Of a stretch of 9,602 bases of DNA, positions 1-6,646 are shown piece by piece; within the stretch, counting starts at the first letter, position 1; each line of letters begins with the position of its first letter. A program made the position numbers and the translations under genes. The notes under the pieces are model-generated. The model was not told the origin of the DNA, did not search any database, and was given only the letters and a program-made list of their open reading frames with translations. Origin of the DNA: an uncultured Collinsella sp. (GTDB taxonomy: Bacteria; Actinomycetota; Coriobacteriia; Coriobacteriales; Coriobacteriaceae); NCBI GenBank assembly GCA_900551305.1, contig URVK01000046.1, forward strand, positions 1-9,602. The letters are read 5' to 3'.

Positions 1-1404
1 AACCTGTTCCGAAAACGGGAACAGCGGCGGCCCCACAAAGCCGATGATGTTGCCGAGCACGCCGCCGATCAGACAAGCCCACAGCGCATAGTCCACGTAT
101 TTGGACAGGATACGTCCGCGCGAATAGCCGAGCGCCTTGTACAGGCCAATGAGCGTGCGCTCCTCCTCGACCATACGTGTGGCGGTGGTAAGGCTAATGA
201 GCACGGCGACGATAAAGAAGATGAACGGGAACACCGTGGCGATGGCCTCAATTGACGAGCTATCGCTCTCCACGCTTGAGTAGCTTGCGATATTGCCGCG
301 GTCCTGGATGTACCAGGTGCATTCGCCCAGATCGGAAAGCTCGGCGCGGGCATCGGCAAACTGTTGGTCGGCGGCGGCGCGACGCTGGTCCAACTCGGCC
401 TGCGCCTGCGCGCGTTCCCTTCCTACTCCGGCCATGCGGTCGATGCTGTCCTGCTCGATCCCAAAGAGCAGGCCGGCCTGGCGCTCGGCCGCATCCAAGC
501 TTGCCGGCGTGTCGACCGTCAGCTCCTGAGCGCGCGCATTCTCACGCTCCTCGCGGATCTTCTCGATATTGCCCTTGACCTCATTGATCTTTGCCGCGTA
601 GGCATCCGAATAGGAATTGAGGCTTTTGGCTCCCTCGACGATCACGTGGACCGCGGAGTAGGAAGAAGATGTCGCAGCGTCCTCGCTCACGTAGAACTTA
701 TAGTCCGCAGTCGAAGCAGCGCGAAAGGCGTTGACTGTCGAGTCGGAGCTCACGTCGGTAGGATCGAGGACCTCGGCCGTAATGGTGTAATCGCCCACGG
801 CAAACTGATCCTTGGCGCTTTGGTTCGACGAGCTCGCATCGTTGGCGGCAAAGCTCACCGTATCGCCGATTTTCTTGCCCGAAGCCTTCAGGAACTTCGA
901 AGTCACCGCGACCTCATCGGCGCTCTCAGGCAAATCGCCGTTCACGAGCACTGGCTGATCGATGTTCTCCTTGGAGAGACTTTGCACGACCACGCGCTCG
1001 CGCGTTGTGCCCACGGCGGTATAGGCAGTCTCGGTATAGATGCCCTCGGCCGTCTCGACGCCGTCGACCTCTTGGATCGCAGCAAGGTCGTCGCGCGTAA
1101 GGCCATAGGTCGACTGCACGTTAATGTCATAGACATTCTGCTGGTCAAAGTAGGCGTCGACCGAATCGCACAGATCCTCGCAGCCCGCCTTAAGACCGCA
1201 CATCACGCTCACGCCGAGCGCGGTGATCACGACGATAGACAAGAAGCGTTTGAGGCTGCCGCGAATCGTGCGGTAGACACCGCGGCGAAAAACCGTCGGC
1301 ACCATATCGTTTGAGCTTTGGGCAGTGCGGTAGGTCGTAAAATCCTGCTCGCGCTCCGTGTTCCGCGCGTCGCGGCGTAGGCTGTTTTGGCGGTCCTGGT
1401 CCAT
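1..1404 (-). CDS. FtsX/MacB-type ABC transporter permease, N-terminal part (cut by window edge)
   Basis: The membrane subunit of an ABC transporter, partnered with the ATPase gene just upstream (5 nt between stop and start). The frame is open from ATG 1404 to base 1, giving 468 residues with no stop, so the C-terminal part lies outside. I see a basic N-terminal cytoplasmic stretch, a first membrane segment at about residues 53-72 (SIVVITALGVSVMCGL), a large extracytoplasmic region (about 73-387) with an Ala/Glu/Arg/Gln-rich, probably coiled-coil part (about 265-360), then membrane segments near 388-408 and 439-461. Between these last two lies EEERTLIGLYKALGYSRGRI (413-432), the typical FtsX-family cytoplasmic loop. 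Such permeases usually act as exporters or mechanotransmitters rather than importers. The substrate cannot be told. The start is not certain: the ribosome site before 1404 is weak and Met34 (codon at 1305-1303) is a possible alternative, but coupling to the ATPase stop favours 1404. Confidence 0.88.
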   Translation of the reverse strand, partial: MDQDRQNSLRRDARNTEREQDFTTYRTAQSSNDMVPTVFRRGVYRTIRGSLKRFLSIVVITALGVSVMCGLKAGCEDLCDSVDAYFDQQNVYDINVQSTYGLTRDDLAAIQEVDGVETAEGIYTETAYTAVGTTRERVVVQSLSKENIDQPVLVNGDLPESADEVAVTSKFLKASGKKIGDTVSFAANDASSSNQSAKDQFAVGDYTITAEVLDPTDVSSDSTVNAFRAASTADYKFYVSEDAATSSSYSAVHVIVEGAKSLNSYSDAYAAKINEVKGNIEKIREERENARAQELTVDTPASLDAAERQAGLLFGIEQDSIDRMAGVGRERAQAQAELDQRRAAADQQFADARAELSDLGECTWYIQDRGNIASYSSVESDSSSIEAIATVFPFIFFIVAVLISLTTATRMVEEERTLIGLYKALGYSRGRILSKYVDYALWACLIGGVLGNIIGFVGPPLFPFSEQV

Positions 1405-1409
1405 GGGCG

Positions 1410-2111
1410 CTACCACTCGATCGTCTCGATAGGCACGGGATTTTGCTGGATCGTCTCGCTCTCCACGCGGCCGCTCTTAAAGCGAATCAGGCGATCGGCC
1501 ATGGGCGCCAGCGCGGAGTTGTGGGTGATGATAATGACCGTGATGCCCTGCTTGCGGCAGGTGTCCTGCAGCAACTGCAAAATCTGCTTACCGGTTTTGT
1601 AGTCGAGTGCGCCCGTGGGCTCGTCGCACAAAAGCAGCTTGGGGTTCTTGGCCAGTGCGCGCGCAATGGACACGCGCTGCTGCTCGCCACCCGAAAGCTG
1701 CGCCGGAAAGTTGCCCAGGCGCTCACCCAGGCCAACCTGGCAAAGCGTTTGCTCGGCATCGAGCGAATCGGGGCAGATTTGCGCCGCAAGCTCAACATTT
1801 TCGAGCGCCGTCAGGTTGGGGACCAGATTGTAGAACTGGAAGACAAAGCCGACGTCGGCACGGCGGTATTCCACGAGCTGCGCCTCGTTGGCGGAGCTCA
1901 CGTCGCGCCCGTCCACCGTTACGGTGCCGGAGGTTACCGTGTCCATACCGCCCAGGATGTTGAGCGCCGTGGTCTTGCCGGCACCCGAGGCGCCCAGGAT
2001 AATGGCGAGCTCACCGCGTTCAACGGTAAAGCTCGCGCCGTCGAGCGCGTGAATGCGGGCATCGCCCTCGCCGTACGCCTTGATGACGTCTTTAAATTCG
2101 ATATAAGCCAT
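1410..2111 (-). CDS. ABC transporter ATP-binding protein (MacB/LolD-like)
   Basis: A 233-residue cytoplasmic ATPase that should power the adjacent FtsX-type permease. All motifs are intact: Walker A GASGAGKT (40-47), Q-loop Gln92 in FVFQF, signature LSGGEQQR (139-146), Walker B LLLCDE (159-164) with catalytic Glu164, D-loop ALD (168-170) and switch His197 in IITHN. The sequence style ([24 protein letters not shown]) is that of the LolD/MacB/BceA class, which pairs with FtsX permeases. Length is usual for the family. It lies 85 bp downstream of the sensor kinase on the same strand and is probably cotranscribed with it or has its own weak promoter. The ribosome site is modest (GGGAA about 8 nt before ATG). 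What the transporter moves is unknown. Peptide or antibiotic export is an inference from the neighbouring two-component system, not visible in the sequence. Confidence 0.95.
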   Translation of the reverse strand: MAYIEFKDVIKAYGEGDARIHALDGASFTVERGELAIILGASGAGKTTALNILGGMDTVTSGTVTVDGRDVSSANEAQLVEYRRADVGFVFQFYNLVPNLTALENVELAAQICPDSLDAEQTLCQVGLGERLGNFPAQLSGGEQQRVSIARALAKNPKLLLCDEPTGALDYKTGKQILQLLQDTCRKQGITVIIITHNSALAPMADRLIRFKSGRVESETIQQNPVPIETIEW

Positions 2112-2165
2112 CGATTAATTCCCATCTGGTCGGATAACTCTTTAGTATTACCCATTTCGCACCGA

Positions 2166-2190
2166 CCAAAAAGGGACAGGTTTATTTTGG
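2166..2190. repeat. Short inverted repeat between kinase and ATPase genes
   Basis: CCAAAA (2166-2171) and TTTTGG (2185-2190) form a 6-bp stem around a 13-nt spacer, and CAGGTTT occurs twice nearby (2177-2183 and 2191-2197), the second touching the kinase stop codon. On the minus strand the stem lies 6 nt past that stop. The stem is AT-rich and no clean U-tract follows, so it is a poor terminator and read-through into the ATPase gene is likely. It may be a copy of a dispersed intergenic element. Confidence 0.3.
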
Positions 2191-2196
2191 CAGGTT

Positions 2197-3543
2197 TTAG
2201 AGGCGGACGGTGAAGACGATCTGATGATCGTGGCCGGATACGGTAGCGGAGCCGCCATGGGCTTCGGCGATGGCGCGCACGACGGATAGACCCACGCCCG
2301 AGCCGCCCGTCTTGGAGCTGCGCGATACGTCTGCACGATAGAAGCGGTCAAACAATCGGTCCAGGTCGCCTTCGGGCAGCTCGTCCACGGCGTTCGATAC
2401 GACAAGCTCGGCGGCGCCCTTACCCCGACCGCGCGAGGCTGCGCGCAGGCTCAGCTCGATCACGCTGTCCTCGCTTGCGTAGCGCGTGGCGTTGTCCAGC
2501 AGCAACTCAACCACCTGCGCTACCGCTGCAGCGTCGGCATGAGCCCGCACGCCGCTCGCAATCGAAGTCGACAGACGCTTGCCGCGCGAAACCGCCACTG
2601 ATTCAAACGGCGCCGCAGCCTTGTCCGCGGACTCCGAAAGATCGATCGATGTCATGGTAAAGCCGGCCGAACCCTCGTCCATACGCGCCAGGAACACCAG
2701 ACGCTCCGTCAGCGCCGTCAGCCGCGCGACCTGCTCGTGAATGCTCTGCGTCCACTCGCTCTCGCCGCTCTCGATCTCTTGTACCTCATTGGCGGCATCA
2801 ATTACAGCCAGCGGCGTCTTAATCTCGTGGCTCGCGTCGGTAATGAAGCGCTTCTGCTTGCTATAGCTCTCGACCATCGGCCGAATTACAGCACCCGAGG
2901 CCACCGTCACAATCGCCAATACCGCCAGCCAGCCAATGCAGCTGATCGCTACGCTCGCGCTCAAAAACGAATGAAAGCTTGCAAGCTCGCGTGAACAGTC
3001 GACGAATACATAGGTTGTCTCGTCGCCCTGAACCGTAACCGTATAGCGGTAGTTACCAGAAAAGCCCGAGGTCAAACCCTTGGAATACAGTCCTGCAGCG
3101 ATGCGTGCAGCACGCTTGGCGCCCACCGCGGCAATGCGGGCGGTATTGACATCGGTCACCTGCCCGCCGGCAATCGACACCGTAAAGTAGCGCGTGTCGA
3201 AGGGAGACTCCGCCGTCATGCCTTCAAAATGACCATCGCGAACGGCCGCCCGATTACCGGCAGCAACTTTACCGGCACCCATATCCTGGTTGAGATCGTT
3301 GGCGGGCTCATCCTCCCCATCAATGCCGCCCTTGCCCGCCACAATGTAGTCCAAGCGCGCATCGGCCATTTTACAGACATGCGAATAATTAACGATGTTG
3401 ATGCCGGCAATGATGAGCGTGAGCACCACGGTCACGGCGCCCATGGCAACGAGGATAAACTTGCGACGCAGGCGGCGGCCCAATGCGTCAACAGCATTTG
3501 CCCGCCCTGCACCGCTCGAGGCAGCACGAAACTGTTCCGTCAT
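2197..3543 (-). CDS. Two-component sensor histidine kinase
   Basis: A 448-residue membrane sensor kinase, partner of the response regulator 23 nt upstream. Order of parts: short basic N-terminus, membrane segment 29-51, extracytoplasmic sensor domain (about 52-192), membrane segment about 194-220, dimerisation/phosphoacceptor domain with H-box FITDASHEIKTPLAVIDA (phospho-His239), then the ATPase domain with N-box LLLDNATRYA (Asn351), F-box LFDRFYRAD (397-405) and G2 box GGSGVGLS (413-420). The DxGxG of the G1 box is not recognisable: the segment reads VVSNAVDELPEGD (381-393), a form I know from a subgroup of Gram-positive kinases. I chose ATG 3543 because the frame upstream overlaps the response-regulator gene and encodes unrelated Arg/Gly-rich sequence, while 3543 follows the regulator stop closely. 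The ribosome site is weak, which suggests translational coupling. The sensor domain matches nothing I can name, so the signal is unknown. It is not the short-loop intramembrane-sensing (BceS) type. Confidence 0.94.
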   Translation of the reverse strand: MTEQFRAASSGAGRANAVDALGRRLRRKFILVAMGAVTVVLTLIIAGINIVNYSHVCKMADARLDYIVAGKGGIDGEDEPANDLNQDMGAGKVAAGNRAAVRDGHFEGMTAESPFDTRYFTVSIAGGQVTDVNTARIAAVGAKRAARIAAGLYSKGLTSGFSGNYRYTVTVQGDETTYVFVDCSRELASFHSFLSASVAISCIGWLAVLAIVTVASGAVIRPMVESYSKQKRFITDASHEIKTPLAVIDAANEVQEIESGESEWTQSIHEQVARLTALTERLVFLARMDEGSAGFTMTSIDLSESADKAAAPFESVAVSRGKRLSTSIASGVRAHADAAAVAQVVELLLDNATRYASEDSVIELSLRAASRGRGKGAAELVVSNAVDELPEGDLDRLFDRFYRADVSRSSKTGGSGVGLSVVRAIAEAHGGSATVSGHDHQIVFTVRL

Positions 3544-3566
3544 GCGCTTACACCGCGTGCGCACGC

Positions 3567-4256
3567 TCACGCCTGCTCGCCTTCCTCGACAACCTCGAGT
3601 GAATACCCCTGGTTGCGCGATGCGCGGATGGCCACGTTGGCACCCAGCGCCGTCAGCTTTTTGCGCAGGTACGAAATATAGACCCACACCACGTTGGCAC
3701 CTTCGGGCGCGTCCTCGCCCCAAACATCGAGCATCAGACGCTCGGTGGGCATGCGCGTGCCGGCGTTGCGCATAAAGAGTTCCATAAGCTGAAACTCACG
3801 ATTGGCTAGGTGTTCCTCGCCCAAGGGACCTATAAGCGTGCAAGCCGCCGTGTCGAGGCGGACGTTGCCCACACTGAGCGTCGTGGCGTCAATTGCCGTC
3901 ACGGCACGCGTCATGGCACGAATGCGAGCGAGCAGTTCCTTGGCGGCGAACGGCTTAGTCAGGTAATCGTTGGCGCCGGCGTCCAGGCCCTCGACCTTAT
4001 CGGACACCTCGCTTTTGGCCGTAAGCATGATGATGGGCAGGCGTTTGCCGGCCTCACGCGCGCGCTTGAGTACCTCGATACCATCCATGCCGGGCATCAT
4101 GATGTCCAGGATCGCGGCGTCATAGTCGTTGGCGAGTAGATATTCGAGTGCCGTCAGACCGTCGAGCGCGGTATCGACCTCGTAGTCGCTATGTTGAAGG
4201 ATCGCGGTAAGGGCGCGGGAGAGGCCAGGTTCGTCCTCGGCAAGCATCAGCTTCAT
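3567..4256 (-). CDS. OmpR-family response regulator
   Basis: A 229-residue DNA-binding regulator, first gene of the cassette. The receiver domain (1-118) has acidic residues Glu7/Asp8, phospho-acceptor Asp51 (ILDIMMPGMDG), Thr79 (MLTA) and Lys101 (LTKPF). The winged-helix domain (about 127-222) shows ANREFQLMELFMRNAG, then a recognition helix around 187-203 (NVVWVYISYLRKKL) and the C-terminal hairpin RNQGYSLEV. The recognition helix has Trp191 where many relatives have Asp. AAAGGA (4263-4268) lies 6 nt before ATG 4256, a good ribosome site that supports the start. The kinase gene follows on the same strand. The regulator probably controls its own cassette, because tandem direct repeats lie immediately upstream. 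The function call is firm, but the regulon is unknown. Confidence 0.96.
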   Translation of the reverse strand: MKLMLAEDEPGLSRALTAILQHSDYEVDTALDGLTALEYLLANDYDAAILDIMMPGMDGIEVLKRAREAGKRLPIIMLTAKSEVSDKVEGLDAGANDYLTKPFAAKELLARIRAMTRAVTAIDATTLSVGNVRLDTAACTLIGPLGEEHLANREFQLMELFMRNAGTRMPTERLMLDVWGEDAPEGANVVWVYISYLRKKLTALGANVAIRASRNQGYSLEVVEEGEQA

Positions 4257-4300
4257 AGTTGTTCCTTTGGCGCACGGCTCTACAGGTTTCGATACTGCCG

Positions 4301-4340
4301 ATAATAGCGCACCGTCAACCGCCTTAGCGCAGCCTTAGCC
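4301..4340 (-). promoter_or_regulatory. Putative activated promoter and tandem 11-bp operator of the two-component operon
   Basis: On the minus strand a good -10 hexamer, TATTAT (4301-4306), lies about 45 nt upstream of the response-regulator ATG. No TTGACA-like hexamer lies 16-18 bp further up. Instead that position is overlapped by two adjacent 11-bp units, GGCTAAGGCTG (4330-4340) and CGCTAAGGCGG (4319-4329), which match at 9 of 11 bases. Direct repeats with one-turn spacing over the -35 region are the usual target layout of OmpR-family regulators. Assignment to this operon's own regulator is an inference. TTGACG at 4313-4318 has no well-spaced -10 partner. Confidence 0.5.
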
Positions 4341-4373
4341 GCTCAACCTGCGCGTTTTTAAATACGCAGGATA

Positions 4374-4384
4374 TGGCTTAGCCA
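4374..4384. promoter_or_regulatory. Third GCTAAG-type motif, palindromic, upstream of the response regulator
   Basis: TGGCTTAGCCA is a perfect 5-bp-arm palindrome that contains the same CTTAGC core as the two tandem units. Its core starts 43 bp (about four helical turns) from the nearer unit, so it would lie on the same DNA face. Between them an inverted repeat, CCTGCG (4347-4352) with CGCAGG (4365-4370), encloses an AT-rich loop. It could be an auxiliary regulator site or chance. Confidence 0.3.
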
Positions 4385-4422
4385 AACTTAAGGCGCACAT
4401 GTCGAGCGCTTTGACGCATGCC

Positions 4423-4461
4423 GGGCGCGAAGGGACAGCGACTCGTCCTTTCGCGGCGCCC
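4423..4461 (-). terminator. Hairpin downstream of ogt, possible terminator
   Basis: On the minus strand this lies 23 nt past the ogt stop. GGGCGCGAAGGGAC (4423-4436) pairs with GTCCTTTCGCG plus CCC (4445-4461) with one mismatch and a 3-nt bulge, enclosing an 8-nt loop. No U-tract follows on either strand, so an intrinsic terminator is doubtful. It fits a transcript-stabilising 3' hairpin equally well. Confidence 0.35.
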
Positions 4462-4484
4462 TAGTTATGCAAAGTGCCCTGGCG

Positions 4485-5063
4485 TTACTCCTCGTACGCG
4501 CCCTCAAGCCGAAGCAGCCACTCCTTGCGGTCGAGGCCACCGGCATATCCGTTGAGCGATCCGTCGGCGGCAACTACACGATGGCACGGCACGATGATCG
4601 AAATAGGGTTGCGAGCGACCGCAGTCCCCACGGCACGGGGAGACACAACGGGCGCCTCGTTTCCCGGTACACGATGTCGAGCCGCAACACGCTGGGCGAT
4701 CTCGCCATACGTAGCGACCTCGCCACGCGGAATAGAAAGCAGCTCGTACCAAACTTCACGCTGAAACGCCGTGCCGATCATATGCAACGGCGGCGTAAAC
4801 CGAGGTTCCTGCCCTGCAAAATAAGCATTCAGCCAAGCCCAGGAACGCTCAAGCACCGAAGACGCCGCACCATTTGCCGGACTCACCGACGACATGCCGC
4901 CAGCACCAGAAACTGCATCGGCGCCTTCAACATGTTCGGGATCTTCTTTGAGAAGCGTGGAGCCAAAATGCTCCTGCCCCTCAAACCAAAGTCCCGTCAG
5001 ACCGCGGCCATCAGCGGCAAGCAAGATTTCGCCCAAAGGCGAAGCAAACGTCGTCGTGACCAC
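4485..5063 (-). CDS. ogt: Methylated-DNA--protein-cysteine methyltransferase (O6-alkylguanine-DNA alkyltransferase)
   Basis: A suicide DNA-repair enzyme that takes the alkyl group from O6-alkylguanine onto its own cysteine. The catalytic motif IIVPCHRVV is intact with Cys160. The helix-turn-helix and the arginine-finger segment SPRAVGTAVARNP (Arg143) lie before it, and GYAGGLDRKEWLLRLE (172-187) is the usual C-terminal signature. The N-terminal RNaseH-like part begins FASPLGEILLAADGRGLTGLWF. At 192 residues it is slightly longer than the common 160-175. The extra length is a low-complexity Ala/Gly/Ser/Glu stretch at about 40-69 and a small insert near 133-141. The start codon is GTG at 5063, chosen because AAAGGAG (minus strand, about 5070-5076) lies 6 nt upstream. 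It has no obvious functional tie to its neighbours and appears monocistronic. Ogt versus an AdaB-like name cannot be settled, but there is no Ada regulatory domain. Confidence 0.95.
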   Translation of the reverse strand: MVTTTFASPLGEILLAADGRGLTGLWFEGQEHFGSTLLKEDPEHVEGADAVSGAGGMSSVSPANGAASSVLERSWAWLNAYFAGQEPRFTPPLHMIGTAFQREVWYELLSIPRGEVATYGEIAQRVAARHRVPGNEAPVVSPRAVGTAVARNPISIIVPCHRVVAADGSLNGYAGGLDRKEWLLRLEGAYEE

Positions 5064-5090
5064 CAGCGGCTCCTTTCAAAACTCCGCAAC

Positions 5091-5096
5091 ATAATA
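5091..5096 (-). promoter_or_regulatory. Possible -10 element of ogt
   Basis: TATTAT on the minus strand lies 27 nt before the GTG start, giving a leader of about 20 nt that still contains the strong ribosome site. No -35 hexamer lies at 16-18 bp. TTGTCT is at 13 bp and TTGGGG at 19 bp, both poorly spaced. The upstream DNA carries GGGG tracts. Confidence 0.35.
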
Positions 5097-5125
5097 CCGC
5101 GAATTGTGCAGACAACCCCAATCGA

Positions 5126-5229
5126 CCCCAAAGTCCCCGCAGGCAGCAGGCGCAACGCGCCGCAGCTGCCGGCCGCGCCCCACAGTCCCCAAAGGCGGCC
5201 GGCGCGAAGCGCCGAGGCCGCCGCCGGGA
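5126..5229. repeat. Twofold 52-bp tandem repeat with small hairpins, upstream of ogt
   Basis: Two copies start at 5126 and 5178. The first 36 bases of each (5126-5161 and 5178-5213) match at 29 of 36 positions by my hand alignment, and the remaining 16 bases match at about 10. Each unit begins CCCCANAGTCCCC and ends in a GGCGC-3 nt-GCGCC hairpin (5149-5161 and 5201-5213). The differences are mostly in the loops and spacers, while the hairpin stems and C-tracts are kept. Read on the minus strand it gives repeated GGGG tracts. With the GGGG at 5116-5119 they could form a G-quadruplex ahead of ogt. No coding potential is convincing here. Confidence 0.6.
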
Positions 5230-5323
5230 CCAGGGCCCGCAACAGCCACGCGCCCTAACATCAGCCCAGCGGCCCCAACCAACAACGACCACATCGCAGG
5301 CCGCTCGCAACAGCGTCACCGCA

Positions 5324-5453
5324 GGCGGGGGCCGGGCTTAGCTTTCAGAACACTCCGCAGACCAGTGTGGCGCCTTGTCAGCGGCTCCGAAGGAGCAGGA
5401 CAAGGCGCCACACATGGTCGAGGACGTTCTGAAAACTAAGCCCGGCCCCCGCC
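5324..5453. repeat. 130-bp near-perfect long hairpin in the asd-ogt intergenic region
   Basis: The outer arms GGCGGGGGCCGGGCTTAG (5324-5341) and 5436-5453 pair perfectly over 18 bp. After one mismatch, TTTCAGAAC (5343-5351) pairs with 5426-5434. After an internal loop, GACCA (5360-5364) pairs with TGGTC (5415-5419). After a single bulged A (5414), GTGTGGCGCCTTGTC (5365-5379) pairs perfectly with 5399-5413. The tip is GCTCC-GAA-GGAGC (5384-5396). No U-tract follows on either strand and no target-site duplication or transposase is visible. On the minus strand it begins 12 nt past the asd stop, so it would form the 3' end of the asd transcript. It could be a dispersed palindromic repeat (REP/MITE-like), a factor-assisted terminator or a structured RNA. 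The folding is seen directly and the role is unknown. Confidence 0.75.
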
Positions 5454-5465
5454 GGACAGGTCAAC

Positions 5466-6523
5466 CTACTCGCAAAGCAGCTTAGCGATCTGGACGGCGT
5501 TGGTTGCCGCGCCCTTACGGATTTGATCGCCGCAGCACCAGAAGGTGATGCCGCGCGCAGCCTCGGGGTTCGAGATGTCGCGGCGCACGCGACCGACCCA
5601 GATCAGGTCCTGGTCGGACGTATCCATCGGCATGGGGAAGCGATCGTGAGCATCCTCGGCGCTCATGTCGTCAACGAGCTTCACGCCCGGAGCGGCAGCC
5701 CGCCGGGCACGGGCGCCCCGCCCTGGGCCGCCAGCGCGGCACGGGCCTCTTCCACCGTGATGTCGCGCTCAAACTCGAGCGTAATGCTCTCGGAGTGCGA
5801 GCGCAGCACGGGCACGCGCACGCAGGTGCAGTTCACGCGCAGCTCGGGCAGGTGCATGATTTTGCGGCCCTCGTTTTGCAGCTTCATCTCCTCGGAGGTA
5901 AAGCCCTCCTCCTTGACGCCACCGATCTGCGGAATCAGGTTGCTCGCCAACTGGGCGGCAAAAGCGCGCGGCTCGGGAATCTCCTCGCCACGGCCCAGGG
6001 CGGCCAGCTGAGCTTCGAGCTCGGCCATACCGGGAGCACCGGCACCAGAAGCCGCCTGATACGTCGAGACGATCATGCGCTTCACGCCGGCAAGCTGATG
6101 CAGCGGCCATGTGGGAACCAGGCCGATGATGGTCGCGCAGTTGGGATTGGCGATAAGGCCGTGATGCCATTTGATATCGTCGGCATTGATCTCGGGCACG
6201 ACCAGCGGCACCTCGGGATCCATGCGGAAGGCGTGGCTGTTGTCGACCACGACGGCGCCGCGCTTGACGGCCTCGGGCAGCAGCTCCTTGGCGATATCGT
6301 CGCCGGCAGCGCCGAGCACGATGTCGCAGCCCTCAAAGGCCTCGGGGCAAGCCTCTTCAATCACAACCTGCTCGCCGCGGAACTCAACGGTCTTGCCCGC
6401 AGAGCGCGCGCTCGCCAGCAGCTTGAGCTTACCGACCGGAAACTCCTGCTCGTTGAGGCACTCGAGCATCTGGGTGCCCACGGCTCCCGTCGCGCCCAAA
6501 ATAGCAACCGTGTACTGTTTCAT
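5466..6523 (-). pseudogene. asd: Aspartate-semialdehyde dehydrogenase, frameshifted near residue 280
   Basis: This enzyme reduces aspartyl phosphate to aspartate semialdehyde with NADPH, the branch point to lysine/diaminopimelate, threonine and methionine. ATG 6523 follows AGGGGG at good spacing and opens with KQYTVAILGATGAVGTQML (nucleotide-binding GATGAVG 10-16). NPNCATIIGL (126-135) holds catalytic Cys129, SGAGAPGM is at 159-166, and RSHSE holds the probable catalytic His243. The frame then ends early at a TGA (5681-5683) after residue 280. The missing tail continues in the -1 frame from about 5692 to TAG at 5466-5468, with PGVKLVDDMSAEDAHD, WVGRVRRDISNP and the conserved KGAATNAVQIA. Joined, the two parts make about 352 residues. 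One missing base would repair it. However, the residues between the frames (QGGAPVPGGLP, 267-277) have no place in the family as I know it, so a 32-nt GC-rich insertion explains the break equally well. It may be a genuine mutation, a sequencing error or recoding. It lies downstream of lysC. Confidence 0.85.
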
Positions 6524-6597
6524 GCTTCCCCCTTTAAAGGTTGTGGCTTTTGCCCGCACGCCGAGCAGGCCGATTATTGTTGCCAGTGTATACAAGA

Positions 6598-6624
6598 ACG
6601 GGGCGGGCACGAAACCCGCCCCGT
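6598..6624 (-). terminator. GC-rich hairpin between lysC and asd, likely terminator or attenuating stem
   Basis: ACGGGGCGGG (6598-6607) pairs perfectly over 10 bp with 6615-6624 around a 7-nt loop. On the minus strand it lies about 73 nt past the lysC stop and is followed by TCTTGTAT, a broken U-rich run, so weak or partial termination before asd is plausible. It would set the lysC to asd ratio, or separate two transcription units. On the plus strand no T-run follows. Confidence 0.5.
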
Positions 6625-6646
6625 CGAAACGAAACCGAAACGAAAC
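6625..6646. repeat. Tandem 11-bp direct repeat
   Basis: CGAAACGAAAC occurs twice without a gap (6625-6635 and 6636-6646), directly beside the lysC-asd hairpin, and another CGAAAC is in that hairpin's loop (6610-6615). Each unit is itself made of two CGAAAC half-copies overlapping by one base. It may be replication slippage or a protein site. The rest of the 6524-6697 gap holds only the asd ribosome site and no convincing promoter. Confidence 0.45.

Noticed and set aside
364..1314. Open plus-strand frame of 316 codons
   Set aside because: It lies wholly antisense to the permease, whose translation shows clear membrane segments and the FtsX loop. The plus-strand product is rich in Arg/His/Ala/Asp with no recognisable domain, as expected of a GC-rich shadow.
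1443..2213. Open plus-strand frame of 256 codons
   Set aside because: Antisense to the ABC ATPase, whose complete motif set leaves no doubt about the coding strand.
3544..3723. Extended kinase start at 3723
   Set aside because: The extra 60 residues overlap the response-regulator gene and are Arg/Gly-rich with no family match. ATG 3543 fits the family and the operon spacing.
4411..4416. TTGACG as a plus-strand -35 element
   Set aside because: No matching -10 lies at 16-18 bp and no plus-strand gene follows.
5324..5453. CRISPR-like array or transposon end
   Set aside because: The repeat is a single inverted pair without spacers, target duplication or a neighbouring transposase gene.
5466..5684. 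Separate small protein starting with GTG at 5684
   Set aside because: It has no ribosome site and its whole sequence is the conserved C-terminal part of asd, so it is a fragment created by the frameshift.
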